This document shows positions 40,666-48,978 of a stretch of DNA of 64,000 bases, in pieces. The DNA is taken from positions 62,001 to 126,000 of the forward strand of contig NZ_JAIWKS010000009.1 of NCBI RefSeq assembly GCF_021271205.1. The letters run 5' to 3'. The DNA comes from Pseudomonas uvaldensis. GTDB lineage: Bacteria; Pseudomonadota; Gammaproteobacteria; Pseudomonadales; Pseudomonadaceae. The notes beneath the pieces are model-generated. The model had not been told where the DNA came from and searched no databases. It was given only the letters and a program-made list of their open reading frames with translations. The position numbers were made by a program, and so were the translations under genes. Each line of letters starts with the position of its first letter. Position 1 is the stretch's first letter.

Positions 40666-42279
40666 CTAGGCTTCATCATCCAGGCGCCGCCCCAGTCGCC
40701 GTCGCCCCCGTGTGATCAGTTCGATGAGCTGCACCGCGCTCAGGGCATGGGCAAACAGCCAGCCCTGGCCGAACGTGACTCCTTCGCTGCTCAGGTATGA
40801 AGCCTGGGCCTCATGTTCGATCCCTTCGGCAATCACCTTCAGCTGCAACGCATGGGCCATGTGAATGATATGTGGCGCTACGCCACTGCTGGCTGCGTCG
40901 TGACCAAGGGCATCGATAAAGGCTTTGTCGATTTTCAGGCAATCCACCGGCAGGGTTTGCAGGTACGCGAGGCTGCTGTACCCCGTACCGAAGTCATCGA
41001 TCAACACCTGGTGGCCCAGATCGCGCAGCGACTGCAGGTTATCCCGGGCCACGAGCACATCGATCAGCCCGCGCTCGGTCACCTCGAAGGCAATCTGACG
41101 CGCCGACACTCGATGCCGCTCCAGCAAGCGAGCGATCACCTCACCGATACGAGGCACCATGACGTCGCAGGCCGCCAGGTTCACCGAAATGTAGAGCTGC
41201 GGATTGGCCCTTAACAACTGGCCGAGCTGATCGAACAGTCTCTGTAATACAAAATCGGTGATCTGCCGAATCTGCCCGGTATTCTCCGCCATCGGGATGA
41301 AAAGGTCCGGGCTGGTCAACGTGCCATCGGGCCTTCGCCAACGCAGCAACGCTTCGGCACCGACACAGAGGCGACTGCGCAAGTCGAAAATCGGCTGGTA
41401 CAACACCTGCAATTCACCGCGCCGAATGGCCCTATGCAGCTCCGCGTCCATGGATTGGCGCTGGCGGGCCAGAAGCAGCACCTGGAAACCGATCCCCAGG
41501 CCCAATGCCAGGCTGATGGGCAGCATCCACCAGGCATTGGCCGGGAAATGGAGACCACTGCGGGGGGTGATCAGCACCAACTGATATTCAGGGTTGTCGG
41601 TTTGCATTCGATAGATCAGCCGCGTGGGCGTCACCTGCAGGGCATTGTCCCTATTGGCTGGCCAGGGCTCTGGGGGTGGCCAGTATCGATCGGTGCCAAG
41701 CACGGGAATGGCCCGTTTGCCATGGTCAAGCACCACCAGCAGGCTGCTATCGGGAGGAAGGTCGACTACGTCGGTCAGATGCCCACGAGAAGTGGCAACC
41801 CGAAAGTTACCGCGACCGAGCATCAACGCGGCGCGGTTTTCATCAGGTTCGGTCGTCGTGTTGAGCCAGTAACTGTACGTCGGCCCCCGGATATCGGGCG
41901 CACGAGCCACAGGCAATCCACTTTGCCGCGGACGATTGGAGCATACGCCGCGGCTGTCGGTATACGCCGCCTCATAGACGAAGCGGTAATTGAAGCTGAC
42001 CTGCTGCAAGGTCGCGATCATGTCATCGTCGCATCCGCGCAGCGGTTGTGTCTGCAGATCGTCGAGGCTTTCGCGCAGCTGCCCGAACAGCTGTTCCAGC
42101 CGTTGCAGAAAGCGCTCGCCCTGGGCATTCATCTGGTCGCTTTCGCGCTGCTTGACCTGCTGCACAGTCACGAACAGGCTCGCCGCCAGCAACAGCACCG
42201 TACTCAGGGCAGCCGCTACCATCGCCAGAAAAAGAGGGCGATGGAGCCAGCTTTGCAGGGCTTCGCGGGTAGCCGTCAT
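40666..42279 (-). CDS. EAL-domain cyclic-di-GMP phosphodiesterase, CSS-type
   Basis: A 537-residue membrane protein. The N-terminal part has two membrane helices (residues about 18-40 and 245-262) flanking a periplasmic region with two Cys (LRGCDDDM and SRGVCSNRP). This matches the CSS-motif sensor layout, with CSN in place of CSS. The C-terminal EAL domain has GELQVLYQPIFDLRSRLCVGAEALLRWRRPDG and the loop VLIDDFGTGYSSLAYLQ, with the catalytic Glu, Asp and Lys present. It hydrolyses c-di-GMP; the Cys pair suggests redox control by Dsb enzymes. The stop codon is formed by the MITE flank. Confidence 0.88.
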   Translation of the reverse strand: MTATREALQSWLHRPLFLAMVAAALSTVLLLAASLFVTVQQVKQRESDQMNAQGERFLQRLEQLFGQLRESLDDLQTQPLRGCDDDMIATLQQVSFNYRFVYEAAYTDSRGVCSNRPRQSGLPVARAPDIRGPTYSYWLNTTTEPDENRAALMLGRGNFRVATSRGHLTDVVDLPPDSSLLVVLDHGKRAIPVLGTDRYWPPPEPWPANRDNALQVTPTRLIYRMQTDNPEYQLVLITPRSGLHFPANAWWMLPISLALGLGIGFQVLLLARQRQSMDAELHRAIRRGELQVLYQPIFDLRSRLCVGAEALLRWRRPDGTLTSPDLFIPMAENTGQIRQITDFVLQRLFDQLGQLLRANPQLYISVNLAACDVMVPRIGEVIARLLERHRVSARQIAFEVTERGLIDVLVARDNLQSLRDLGHQVLIDDFGTGYSSLAYLQTLPVDCLKIDKAFIDALGHDAASSGVAPHIIHMAHALQLKVIAEGIEHEAQASYLSSEGVTFGQGWLFAHALSAVQLIELITRGRRRLGRRLDDEA

Positions 42280-42353
42280 CTTGGTAATCCGAAAGTTACC
42301 AATGAGTTATAGCTTCTGAATTGACTTTAGGCGTTATCGGCAGACAAGCGTCA

Positions 42354-43133
42354 TTATTTTGTCTGGGTAAGCACCTGCAAGATTGCAGCACTTTGCGCGT
42401 CCGGCGTGCCGTCGAACCGGGCCGGCCGATAACGCATCTGGAACGCAGCCAGTACACGGTGGGTGGCCACATCCCATTCGCCAGTCTGGGGCGTCGGATA
42501 GCCCAGCCGGGCCAATTCCGTCTGAAACCAGCTGGCACTGGGCAACTGGGCCGCGAAAAGGACTTGCTGGCGCGCCACGGCTTGCTCATCCGGCCAGATT
42601 CCCAGGCCGGCCTGCGCCAGACGTTTCCAGGGAAACAGCGGCCCTGGATCAAGCTTGCGCAAGGGGGCGATGTCACTGTGACCGATGATATTGCCTGGAT
42701 TGATTGCGTTACGCCGAGTGATGTCCTTGAGCAGAACGATCAGGGATTGGATCTGGGCTTCGCTGTAGGGGTACCAAAGGCGACCGGTCGGCGTGTCGAC
42801 GTACCCCGGATTGACGATTTCGATCCCGATCGAGCTGGAGTTGAGCCAGGTCCGGCCTTGCCATTCGCTTTCGCCGGCGTGCCAGGCGCGTCGGCTCTCA
42901 TCCACCAATTTGTAGATAGTCGCGTTCTTATCGTCACCGATCAGGTAATGAGCGCTGACCTCGCCATGAGTCAGCAGGGCCAGGGACCGCTCCAAAGAAG
43001 CCGAGGTGTAGTGAACCACCACGAACTGCACACGATTGTCCTGATTGGCCGAAGGATGACTGGTGTCCAGCCGGGGCCCGCTGGCGCAGCCGGCCAAGGC
43101 CAACAGAAAAGCAATGATCGGAAAGAGTTTCAT
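42354..43133 (-). CDS. ampDh2: AmpDh2, N-acetylmuramoyl-L-alanine amidase lipoprotein
   Basis: A 259-residue amidase that cuts murein (the same length as P. aeruginosa AmpDh2). The N-terminus is a lipoprotein signal with lipobox LAGC (MKLFPIIAFLLALAGCASGPR). The zinc ligands lie in VVHYTS (first His), the central IGHSDIAP (His) and Asp. The C-terminal PGB-like segment (ARLGYPTPQTGEWDVATHRVLAAFQMRYRP) is a peptidoglycan-binding domain. It sits in the outer membrane facing the periplasm. It is downstream of algB-kinB, the conserved order. Confidence 0.92.
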   Translation of the reverse strand: MKLFPIIAFLLALAGCASGPRLDTSHPSANQDNRVQFVVVHYTSASLERSLALLTHGEVSAHYLIGDDKNATIYKLVDESRRAWHAGESEWQGRTWLNSSSIGIEIVNPGYVDTPTGRLWYPYSEAQIQSLIVLLKDITRRNAINPGNIIGHSDIAPLRKLDPGPLFPWKRLAQAGLGIWPDEQAVARQQVLFAAQLPSASWFQTELARLGYPTPQTGEWDVATHRVLAAFQMRYRPARFDGTPDAQSAAILQVLTQTK

Positions 43134-43237
43134 GGGGGCAGGGGCGTTTGCAGGTAGAAAATAATGCAACAGTGTAACGTATCGAATTGCGATGAGCCGA
43201 TCCGCATTCCTTTATTAAACAAAATGGAACAATTGGA

Positions 43238-45181
43238 TTAGCCAATCTCCACTCGGTTACGCCCGGCCGCCTTTGCCCTGTAAAGCGCCTGATCGGCTCT
43301 TTTGAGCACCAGATCACTGCGTTCTCCGGTTTTAAAGCGGGTAAGGCCAATGGACACCGTAATCGTGACCGGCTCACCCTTGAAATGGAATGGGCAGGCC
43401 TCGATGGCCGCTCGAAAGTTCTCGGCCAGTCCGCCGCCCGCCGTTAACGGTGTGTCCGGCAGCAGCAGGACAAATTCCTCGCCGCCAAAACGGGCAATGA
43501 AATCGCTGCCGCGCAGGCGTTTACGCAATACGGAAGCAATGATCTTCAATACCCTGTCGCCAGCCAGGTGGCCGTAGTTGTCGTTGATTCGCTTGAAGTG
43601 GTCGAGATCGAGTATGGCCAGCAGCAAGCTATTGCCATGCCGTTGCCACTGGGTGACTTCATGCTCCAGGCGTTCGCTCCAGGCGGCGCGGTTAGGCAGC
43701 CCGGTGAGTGGATCGATCAGGGCTTTTTGCCGCTGTTCTTCAAGATTCTCGCGAACGACCTGGGCTTCCTGCTCCATCACCGCGACGCGCTCCGCCAGGC
43801 TCTTCAACCGAGCGGAAACCTCTTGCTCGCGCTGGTCCCGTTGCAGGCGGTGCTGATCCATCGTACCGAGCAAGCCTTCGAGATGGTTCTCCAGCACTTG
43901 CTTGAGTCCTTCCAGGTCATCGGCTTCCTGCATGCTGCTTTGCAAGCCATCGACCTGTTCGCGAATCTGCGTGTCCATTTCCCTGGAAGCTGAAAGATTG
44001 TCCGCATGGCCTTCACTGGCGGCCCGCAGGCTGCTCTGGAATGACTCCAACCGATCATTGAGGCGCTGTAGGTAGGCTTCGAACTCGTGCTGCCCGCTGT
44101 CGGTGATTGCCAGCATGAGCGTCGCAAAATCGTCGAGAATCGGCAGCAACTCATACCAGTTCAAACCGTTTTGCAGCCGTTCACGCATCGCTTCGGCCTG
44201 GGGACGGTGGCGTTCGGGCAGCGTCAGGTCACCCAGCAAGCCCAACAATGTGTCTTCGATATGCCTGGCCACTGAGCTATAGGACGGCTCCGGCGAATCG
44301 GGCAGGGCATAATGGACATCCTCCAGGTCGACAGGCAGCGCCTCGACGGTTTCGGGCGCATCGGGCTCCGTATCCGGAGCGGATACATGCGGATCGGTCT
44401 CGGGCGGCACCTCGGACACCAGCTCATCGGGGTTCTCGAACGCAGGCGCGGGAGCCGGAGCGGGATCAAGCATTGGCGGGATAAAAGGGTCCGGCTCGAC
44501 GGTTTCGTCGGCGTGCCGTATCGGTTCCGCCGCGGGAGAGAGGGGTACAGGCTCAACGGCCAATTGCTTCGGCATCGCTGGCACAGCCCCAGTTTCAGGC
44601 CCCGCGTTGTCGGCGGCAGGTTCAGGGGATGGGGATGGGGATGAGCCATCTTCATGGCCATGGCCGCCAAACAACCGCTGCAACAAGCCGGGACGATGCG
44701 CTTGCTCGGGAGCCTCCAACACTTCCAGGGCCTTGCCTTGCAAACCGCTCAGTTCGCTGAGCAGCAATGGAATTTCTCGAGCCTGGCCTACTCGCGCCTC
44801 GAGGTGTTTGGCGAACCTCTTGAGCGGCCGACTGACTTCCCTGGGCAACGGCAGGGTTTGTAACTGAGTGACAAGGGCAGTCAGGGCAGTGCTCATCTGC
44901 TCGGTTCGGGTCTCGCGGCGCTGCTCGGAATCCAGCACGGCTTTTTCCAGACGAGGCAACAGGGCGGCGAGCGCGGCGTCCATCTCATCGGTGCGCACCA
45001 CTTCGCGCATTTCCTTCATGCATTGGTCGACGGCCCTGTCGGTGCCTTCGGCGGCCAGCGTACTGCGCACCAGGCCACGCCGCAGCAGGTCGAGCCGCGC
45101 ATTCCAGCGTCGTTCGAGCTTCTCCTGCTGTTCGATGCTCCTGAGGTATTTCTCTCTCCAGCGTTCGGCGTCGTCGCTCAT
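43238..45181 (-). CDS. dgcH: GGDEF-domain diguanylate cyclase (DgcH-like)
   Basis: A 647-residue cytosolic protein with no membrane helix. The N-terminal half is helical with long coiled stretches, then a Pro/Glu-rich linker (about 180-290). A second helical region (about 300-480) precedes the GGDEF domain (about 485-645) with LTGLPNRAAWSERL, DLDHFKRINDNYGHLAGD and ARFGGEEFVLLLPD. The catalytic GGEEF and the inhibitory RxxD (RGSD, five residues upstream) are intact, so it should make c-di-GMP and be product-inhibited. Its ATG overlaps the upstream stop (ATGA). Confidence 0.92.
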   Translation of the reverse strand: MSDDAERWREKYLRSIEQQEKLERRWNARLDLLRRGLVRSTLAAEGTDRAVDQCMKEMREVVRTDEMDAALAALLPRLEKAVLDSEQRRETRTEQMSTALTALVTQLQTLPLPREVSRPLKRFAKHLEARVGQAREIPLLLSELSGLQGKALEVLEAPEQAHRPGLLQRLFGGHGHEDGSSPSPSPEPAADNAGPETGAVPAMPKQLAVEPVPLSPAAEPIRHADETVEPDPFIPPMLDPAPAPAPAFENPDELVSEVPPETDPHVSAPDTEPDAPETVEALPVDLEDVHYALPDSPEPSYSSVARHIEDTLLGLLGDLTLPERHRPQAEAMRERLQNGLNWYELLPILDDFATLMLAITDSGQHEFEAYLQRLNDRLESFQSSLRAASEGHADNLSASREMDTQIREQVDGLQSSMQEADDLEGLKQVLENHLEGLLGTMDQHRLQRDQREQEVSARLKSLAERVAVMEQEAQVVRENLEEQRQKALIDPLTGLPNRAAWSERLEHEVTQWQRHGNSLLLAILDLDHFKRINDNYGHLAGDRVLKIIASVLRKRLRGSDFIARFGGEEFVLLLPDTPLTAGGGLAENFRAAIEACPFHFKGEPVTITVSIGLTRFKTGERSDLVLKRADQALYRAKAAGRNRVEIG

Positions 45182-46056
45182 TCATCGGATCCGCAAGGGC
45201 CAGGACTCAACGCAGGGAATGTATCGGCCGTCAGCGAACCCGGCAAACGAATTTCGACCGCGACCGGCAGGTGGTCGGAAATGGGTTGGGCCAGGACTTC
45301 GACACGCTCAAGGGTCAAGGTCGGGCTCAGCAGGATATGGTCCAGGCAGCGCTGGGGGCGCCAGCTGGGGAACGTCGCTTCCAGCTGCGGCGCAAGAAGG
45401 CCCAGGTCACGCAGGGGCGAGCTTTGCAGCAGGTCGTTGGCATGGGTGTTCATGTCGCCCATCAATACCTGGTGCTTGTAGCCACCGATCATTTCGCGAA
45501 TGTAGGCCAACTGCATCGAGCGGGTCCGCGCGCCAAGGGCCAGGTGCATCATGACCACCACCAGCGCCTCCGGACCTTCACCGAAACGCGCCAGGATCGC
45601 GCCGCGCCCTTTAGGGCCCGGCAGCGGATGATCTTCGATCGCCCAGGGCCGCAGGCGGCTCAACACACCATTGCTGTGCTGAGCGAAGCGCCCGAGGTTG
45701 CGATTGAGTTGTTGGTACCAATAGGGAAATGCGCCCAGTTGGGCCAGATGTTCGACCTGATTGACGTAGCCTGACCTCAAGCTGCCGCCGTCGGCCTCTT
45801 GCAGCGCCACCAGGTCGAAATCCTTCAGCAGTTCGCCGATCTTCTGCAGGTTTCCGGCGCGCCCGGTGTGCGGCAGCAAATGTTGCCAGCCGCGGGTCAG
45901 GTAATGCCGGTAGCGCTCGGTGCTGATGCCCACCTGAATATTGAAGCTGAGCAACCGCAAACGGTTGTCGGCGGGCAGGCCCGTTGAGGCGACATGGTGC
46001 TCGTTGACCCGTGGTTCATGCAGGCCAATGATGCGTTCGGTTCTCCAGCGGGCCAT
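45178..46056 (-). CDS. Endonuclease/exonuclease/phosphatase (EEP) family protein
   Basis: A 292-residue cytosolic hydrolase. Family motifs: RLLSFNIQVGI (Asn metal site), LVALQEADGG (Glu metal ligand), VMMHLALGARTRSMQL, QVLMGDMNTHANDLL (GDxN) and RCLDHILLSP, DHLPVAVEI (catalytic His). It is close to the Mg-dependent EEP group (DNase I/IMPase fold). The substrate is unknown; the coupling to the diguanylate cyclase (4-nt overlap) hints at nucleotide or phospholipid signalling. dsbA lies upstream in the same direction. Confidence 0.88.
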   Translation of the reverse strand: MARWRTERIIGLHEPRVNEHHVASTGLPADNRLRLLSFNIQVGISTERYRHYLTRGWQHLLPHTGRAGNLQKIGELLKDFDLVALQEADGGSLRSGYVNQVEHLAQLGAFPYWYQQLNRNLGRFAQHSNGVLSRLRPWAIEDHPLPGPKGRGAILARFGEGPEALVVVMMHLALGARTRSMQLAYIREMIGGYKHQVLMGDMNTHANDLLQSSPLRDLGLLAPQLEATFPSWRPQRCLDHILLSPTLTLERVEVLAQPISDHLPVAVEIRLPGSLTADTFPALSPGPCGSDE

Positions 46057-46071
46057 GGACGCAGTCCGCGC

Positions 46072-46716
46072 TTAGTTGGCAGCGGCCTTAGCGGTCGTCC
46101 GCTCCTTGGCAATCAGCTTGTCGGCCAGAGCCAGCGCTTCGTTTGCGCCGCCGGCGGAGCCGATATCGAAGCGGTACTTGCCGTTTACGATCATGGTCGG
46201 TACGCCAGTGACCTGGTATTTCTTGGCAAGATCCTTGGCCTTGGTGATCTGGGCCTTGATCGCGAAGGAGTTGAAAGTCGCCAGGAACTTCTCCTTGTCG
46301 ACGCCTTGAGTAGCAAGGAATTCGGCCATGTCTTCAGGATCGGTCAGACGCTTCTTCTCATTCTGGATCGCGTTGAACACCGCGGCGTGAACCTTGTGCT
46401 CGACGCCCATGGTTTCGAGGGTCAGGAACATTTGGCCGTGGGCATCCCACGGGCCGCCGAACATGGCGGGGACGCGCACGAAATTCACGTCCGAAGGCAG
46501 CTTGTCGACCCAAGGGTTGATGACCGGTTCGAATGCGTAGCAATGCGGGCAGCCGTACCAGAACAGCTCCACCACTTCGATCTTGCCAGGCACCGCCACC
46601 GGAACCGGGTTGGTCAATTCGACATAGGGAGCCTTCGACTCCTCGGCGGTGGCTTGAGCGCCAATGCCGAACAGGCTGGCAACGACGAGCGCGGCGCTGA
46701 TGATCAGATTACGCAT
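46072..46716 (-). CDS. dsbA: DsbA, periplasmic thiol:disulfide oxidase
   Basis: A 214-residue protein with a signal peptide (MRNLIISAALVVASLFGIGA). The thioredoxin-like fold has the CPHC active site at residues 56-59 (LFWYGCPHCYAFEP) and the cis-Pro loop VTGVPTMIVNGKY. It makes disulfides in exported proteins with DsbB. This is the conserved Pseudomonas location, next to cytochrome c4. It has a good GGAG site. Confidence 0.96.
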   Translation of the reverse strand: MRNLIISAALVVASLFGIGAQATAEESKAPYVELTNPVPVAVPGKIEVVELFWYGCPHCYAFEPVINPWVDKLPSDVNFVRVPAMFGGPWDAHGQMFLTLETMGVEHKVHAAVFNAIQNEKKRLTDPEDMAEFLATQGVDKEKFLATFNSFAIKAQITKAKDLAKKYQVTGVPTMIVNGKYRFDIGSAGGANEALALADKLIAKERTTAKAAAN

Positions 46717-46807
46717 GCTTTACTCCTGGACATGGATGGCCTCGCGAGGCGTGTCTTTGAGACAGGCCGTGGCGGGTTCAAGTTCGTAGTGTAACGGCAG
46801 CGGCCAC

Positions 46808-46835
46808 AAAAAAGGGCGGCCAAAGCCACCCTTTT
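46808..46835 (-). terminator. Terminator after cytochrome c4
   Basis: On the minus strand AAGGGTGGC-TTTG-GCCGCCCTT is followed by TTTTTT. The arms are 9 bp with one G-U pair. It lies 66 bp after the cc4 stop and upstream of dsbA. Confidence 0.82.
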
Positions 46836-46900
46836 GATGTTTACCGCGACAGATAAATCGAGCGTTAACATTGCAAGCTCAGCCACGCAGGTCAATGCAC

Positions 46901-47533
46901 TCAGTGCAAGCCCTGAATGTAGCTGGCCACCGCAGCGATATCTTCGTCACTGAGCTTGCGAGCGATGGTGCGCATGGTCATCGCGTCGCCATCGTTGGCG
47001 CGGCCGCCTTCTTCCTTGCGGAAATCGGTCAGTTGCTTGGTGATGTATTGGGCATGCTGGCCACCCAGGTGCGGGAAGCCGGCGGGGGCGTTGCCCTTGC
47101 CGTCTGGCGCGTGGCAGCCGGTGCAGGCTGGCAGTCCTTTTTCCAGGTTGCCGCCGCGAAACAGCGCTTCCCCACGGGCCACGAGTTTTGGATCGGCCGC
47201 GCCGACACTGCCCTTCTGGCTGGCAAAATAAGCGGAAATGTCCGCCAGGTCCTGGTCGCTCAGGTTGTTCAGCAGGCCGGTCATTTCCAGGACGGTGCGC
47301 TTGCCCGACTTGATGTCGTGCAGTTGCTTGTTCAGGTAACGCTCGCCCTGACCCGCCAGTTTCGGAAAGTTGGGCGCCATGCTGTTGCCATCCGGGCCGT
47401 GGCAGGCTCCGCATACGGCAGCTTTCGCCTGGCCGGCTTTCGCATCGGCGACGATGGAGGCACTACCGCCAGCGGCGTGGGCAACACCGGATATCCCCAA
47501 GGTCAACAGCAGACTCACGATCAGTTTGTTCAT
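46901..47533 (-). CDS. cc4: Cytochrome c4 (dihaem)
   Basis: A 210-residue periplasmic dihaem cytochrome with a signal peptide (MNKLIVSLLLTLGISGVAHA). Two haem sites are CGACH at residues 41-45 and CTGCH at 137-141, with Met ligands in the NSMAPNFPKL and AMTMRTIARKL regions. It passes electrons to cbb3-type and cytochrome oxidases. It follows the c5-type cytochrome by 46 bp in the same direction, the standard Pseudomonas pair. Confidence 0.96.
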   Translation of the reverse strand: MNKLIVSLLLTLGISGVAHAAGGSASIVADAKAGQAKAAVCGACHGPDGNSMAPNFPKLAGQGERYLNKQLHDIKSGKRTVLEMTGLLNNLSDQDLADISAYFASQKGSVGAADPKLVARGEALFRGGNLEKGLPACTGCHAPDGKGNAPAGFPHLGGQHAQYITKQLTDFRKEEGGRANDGDAMTMRTIARKLSDEDIAAVASYIQGLH

Positions 47534-47579
47534 CAGCTAATCCAACTACGGCTAAGGGTTAAAGAGTTATGGACCGGGT

Positions 47580-47870
47580 TCACTCGCTCATCCACTGGAT
47601 GATGGCTCGGTAATCCTCGGCACTGCAGTCCATGCACAAACCACGCGGCGGCATCGCCTTGAAACCCTGGGTCACGTGTTGCACCAGCGTCTCCATACCT
47701 TTCGCCAACCTCGGCGTCCAAGCTTCCTGATCGCCCTTGCGGGGCGCCATGGGGAGTTGGCCGGAATGACAGGCACCACAAACACGGTTGTACACAGCTT
47801 CCGGATCCTGTGTAGCCTGAGCGCTGTAAAGCGGCATCAAGACACCGGCAGCTAGCAGCCATTTCGTCAT
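47580..47870 (-). CDS. Cytochrome c5-type protein
   Basis: A 96-residue monohaem cytochrome with a signal peptide (MTKWLLAAGVLMPLYSAQAT). The haem site is CGACHS at residues 31-36, with GLCMDCSAEDY near the C-terminus forming the c5-type disulfide. The probable axial Met is in KAMPPRG. It lies upstream of cc4 in one operon. A larger frame at 47533-48126 overlaps both and is spurious. Confidence 0.93.
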   Translation of the reverse strand: MTKWLLAAGVLMPLYSAQATQDPEAVYNRVCGACHSGQLPMAPRKGDQEAWTPRLAKGMETLVQHVTQGFKAMPPRGLCMDCSAEDYRAIIQWMSE

Positions 47871-48061
47871 AAAACGACCTTTTCAGGGTTGAGAGCGAGC
47901 TGCGTTCTGATGCGCAATTCTGGTCGATCGCTCTCGTGAGCCTCATCCTACGCTGGGACAAAGCGCACACAAAATCTGCGGCATTATATACTGGCGTCAC
48001 TGAAACGGAAACGACACCGCTTGCCGCGTCCATTCCCGACGCCGCCCACATCGGAAATCCC

Positions 48062-48703
48062 ATGCAACTGAAGAACCCCATCCTTGGCCTGTGCCAACAG
48101 TCCACCTTCATGCTCAGCGCCGCCAAAGTCGATCAATGCCCCGACGACGAAGGCTTCGAAGTGGCGTTTGCCGGTCGTTCCAACGCCGGCAAATCCAGCG
48201 CGCTGAACACCCTGACCCATGCAAGCCTGGCACGGACCTCGAAAACTCCGGGCCGCACGCAACTGTTGAATTTCTTCAAGCTAGACGATGAACGCCGTTT
48301 GGTCGACTTGCCCGGTTACGGTTACGCCAAGGTGCCGATCCCGCTCAAGCAACACTGGCAGCGTCATCTGGAAGCCTATCTGGGCAGCCGCGAGAGTTTG
48401 AAGGGATTGATTCTGATGATGGACATCCGCCATCCGATGACTGACTTCGACACACTGATGCTCGATTGGGCAGTCGCCAGCGGCATGCCCATGCACATCC
48501 TGCTGACCAAGGCCGACAAACTCACCTATGGCGCGGCGAAGAACACCTTGCTCAAGGTGCAGTCGCAGATACGCAAGGGCTGGGGCGAGGCGATCACTAT
48601 CCAATTGTTCTCGGCGCCCAAGCGCATGGGCCTGGAAGAGGCCTACGGCGTGTTGGCCAACTGGATGGAGCTGGCGGACAAGGGCAGCGAACCCGCTGAA
48701 TAA
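48062..48703 (+). CDS. engB: EngB/YsxC-type GTPase (YihA)
   Basis: A 213-residue essential GTPase that helps 50S ribosome assembly. G motifs seen: G1 GRSNAGKSSALN, G2 KTPGRTQLLNFF, G3 DLPGYGYAKV and G4 TKADKL. The start at 48062 (MQLKNPILGLC) gives the family length; a longer frame to 47936 includes promoter DNA. It is divergent from the cytochromes. ErsA and polA follow on the opposite strand. Confidence 0.95.
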   Translation: MQLKNPILGLCQQSTFMLSAAKVDQCPDDEGFEVAFAGRSNAGKSSALNTLTHASLARTSKTPGRTQLLNFFKLDDERRLVDLPGYGYAKVPIPLKQHWQRHLEAYLGSRESLKGLILMMDIRHPMTDFDTLMLDWAVASGMPMHILLTKADKLTYGAAKNTLLKVQSQIRKGWGEAITIQLFSAPKRMGLEEAYGVLANWMELADKGSEPAE

Positions 48704-48717
48704 GCCGAATCGCGGGC

Positions 48718-48849
48718 AAAAAAAACCCCGGACTTCTTATGGGGAGGGGGAAGTTCGGGGTTCAAGTTCCGGACCGCTAGGGCGGGGTCCAGATATCTGC
48801 CAACACTTAACACAACATAGGAGCTATTGAAGGGCTTCACCAGCCATTC
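48718..48849 (-). ncRNA. ersA: ErsA, Spot 42-like small RNA
   Basis: A minus-strand transcript between engB and polA, the place of P. aeruginosa ErsA. It ends in a classic terminator: AACCCCG and CGGGGTT stem arms (about 48724-48762) followed by eight T. Starting 6-7 nt after the -10 of the sigma-22 promoter gives about 132 nt, the length reported for ErsA. The 5' part folds as GGCTGGTGAAGCC. It is a stress- and envelope-linked regulatory RNA that pairs with mRNAs such as algC. The start is inferred from the promoter. Confidence 0.85.
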
Positions 48850-48855
48850 AGAAAC

Positions 48856-48883
48856 TCTGAGTGCTCTTTCACGGTTTTAGTTC
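48856..48883 (-). promoter_or_regulatory. Sigma-22 (AlgU/RpoE)-type promoter of ErsA
   Basis: On the minus strand GAACTA (48883-48878), 17 nt, then TCAGA (48860-48856). This matches the AlgU consensus GAACTT-N16/17-TCtgA closely. It sits just before the predicted ErsA start, in line with the known AlgU dependence of ErsA. Confidence 0.75.
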
Positions 48884-48978
48884 AGATTATTTTTGGAAAT
48901 AACCTTAGGAATTTTCCGAGCTAACGCCGACGTTGCCCTTTGGGGCAGGCTCTGCCTGCCCAAGGTTCATTGCCAGGC

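Noticed and set aside
47533..48126. A 197-codon frame over the c5 cytochrome
   Set aside because: The smaller c5 frame has a signal peptide and CxxCH; the large one has neither and spans the divergent promoter.
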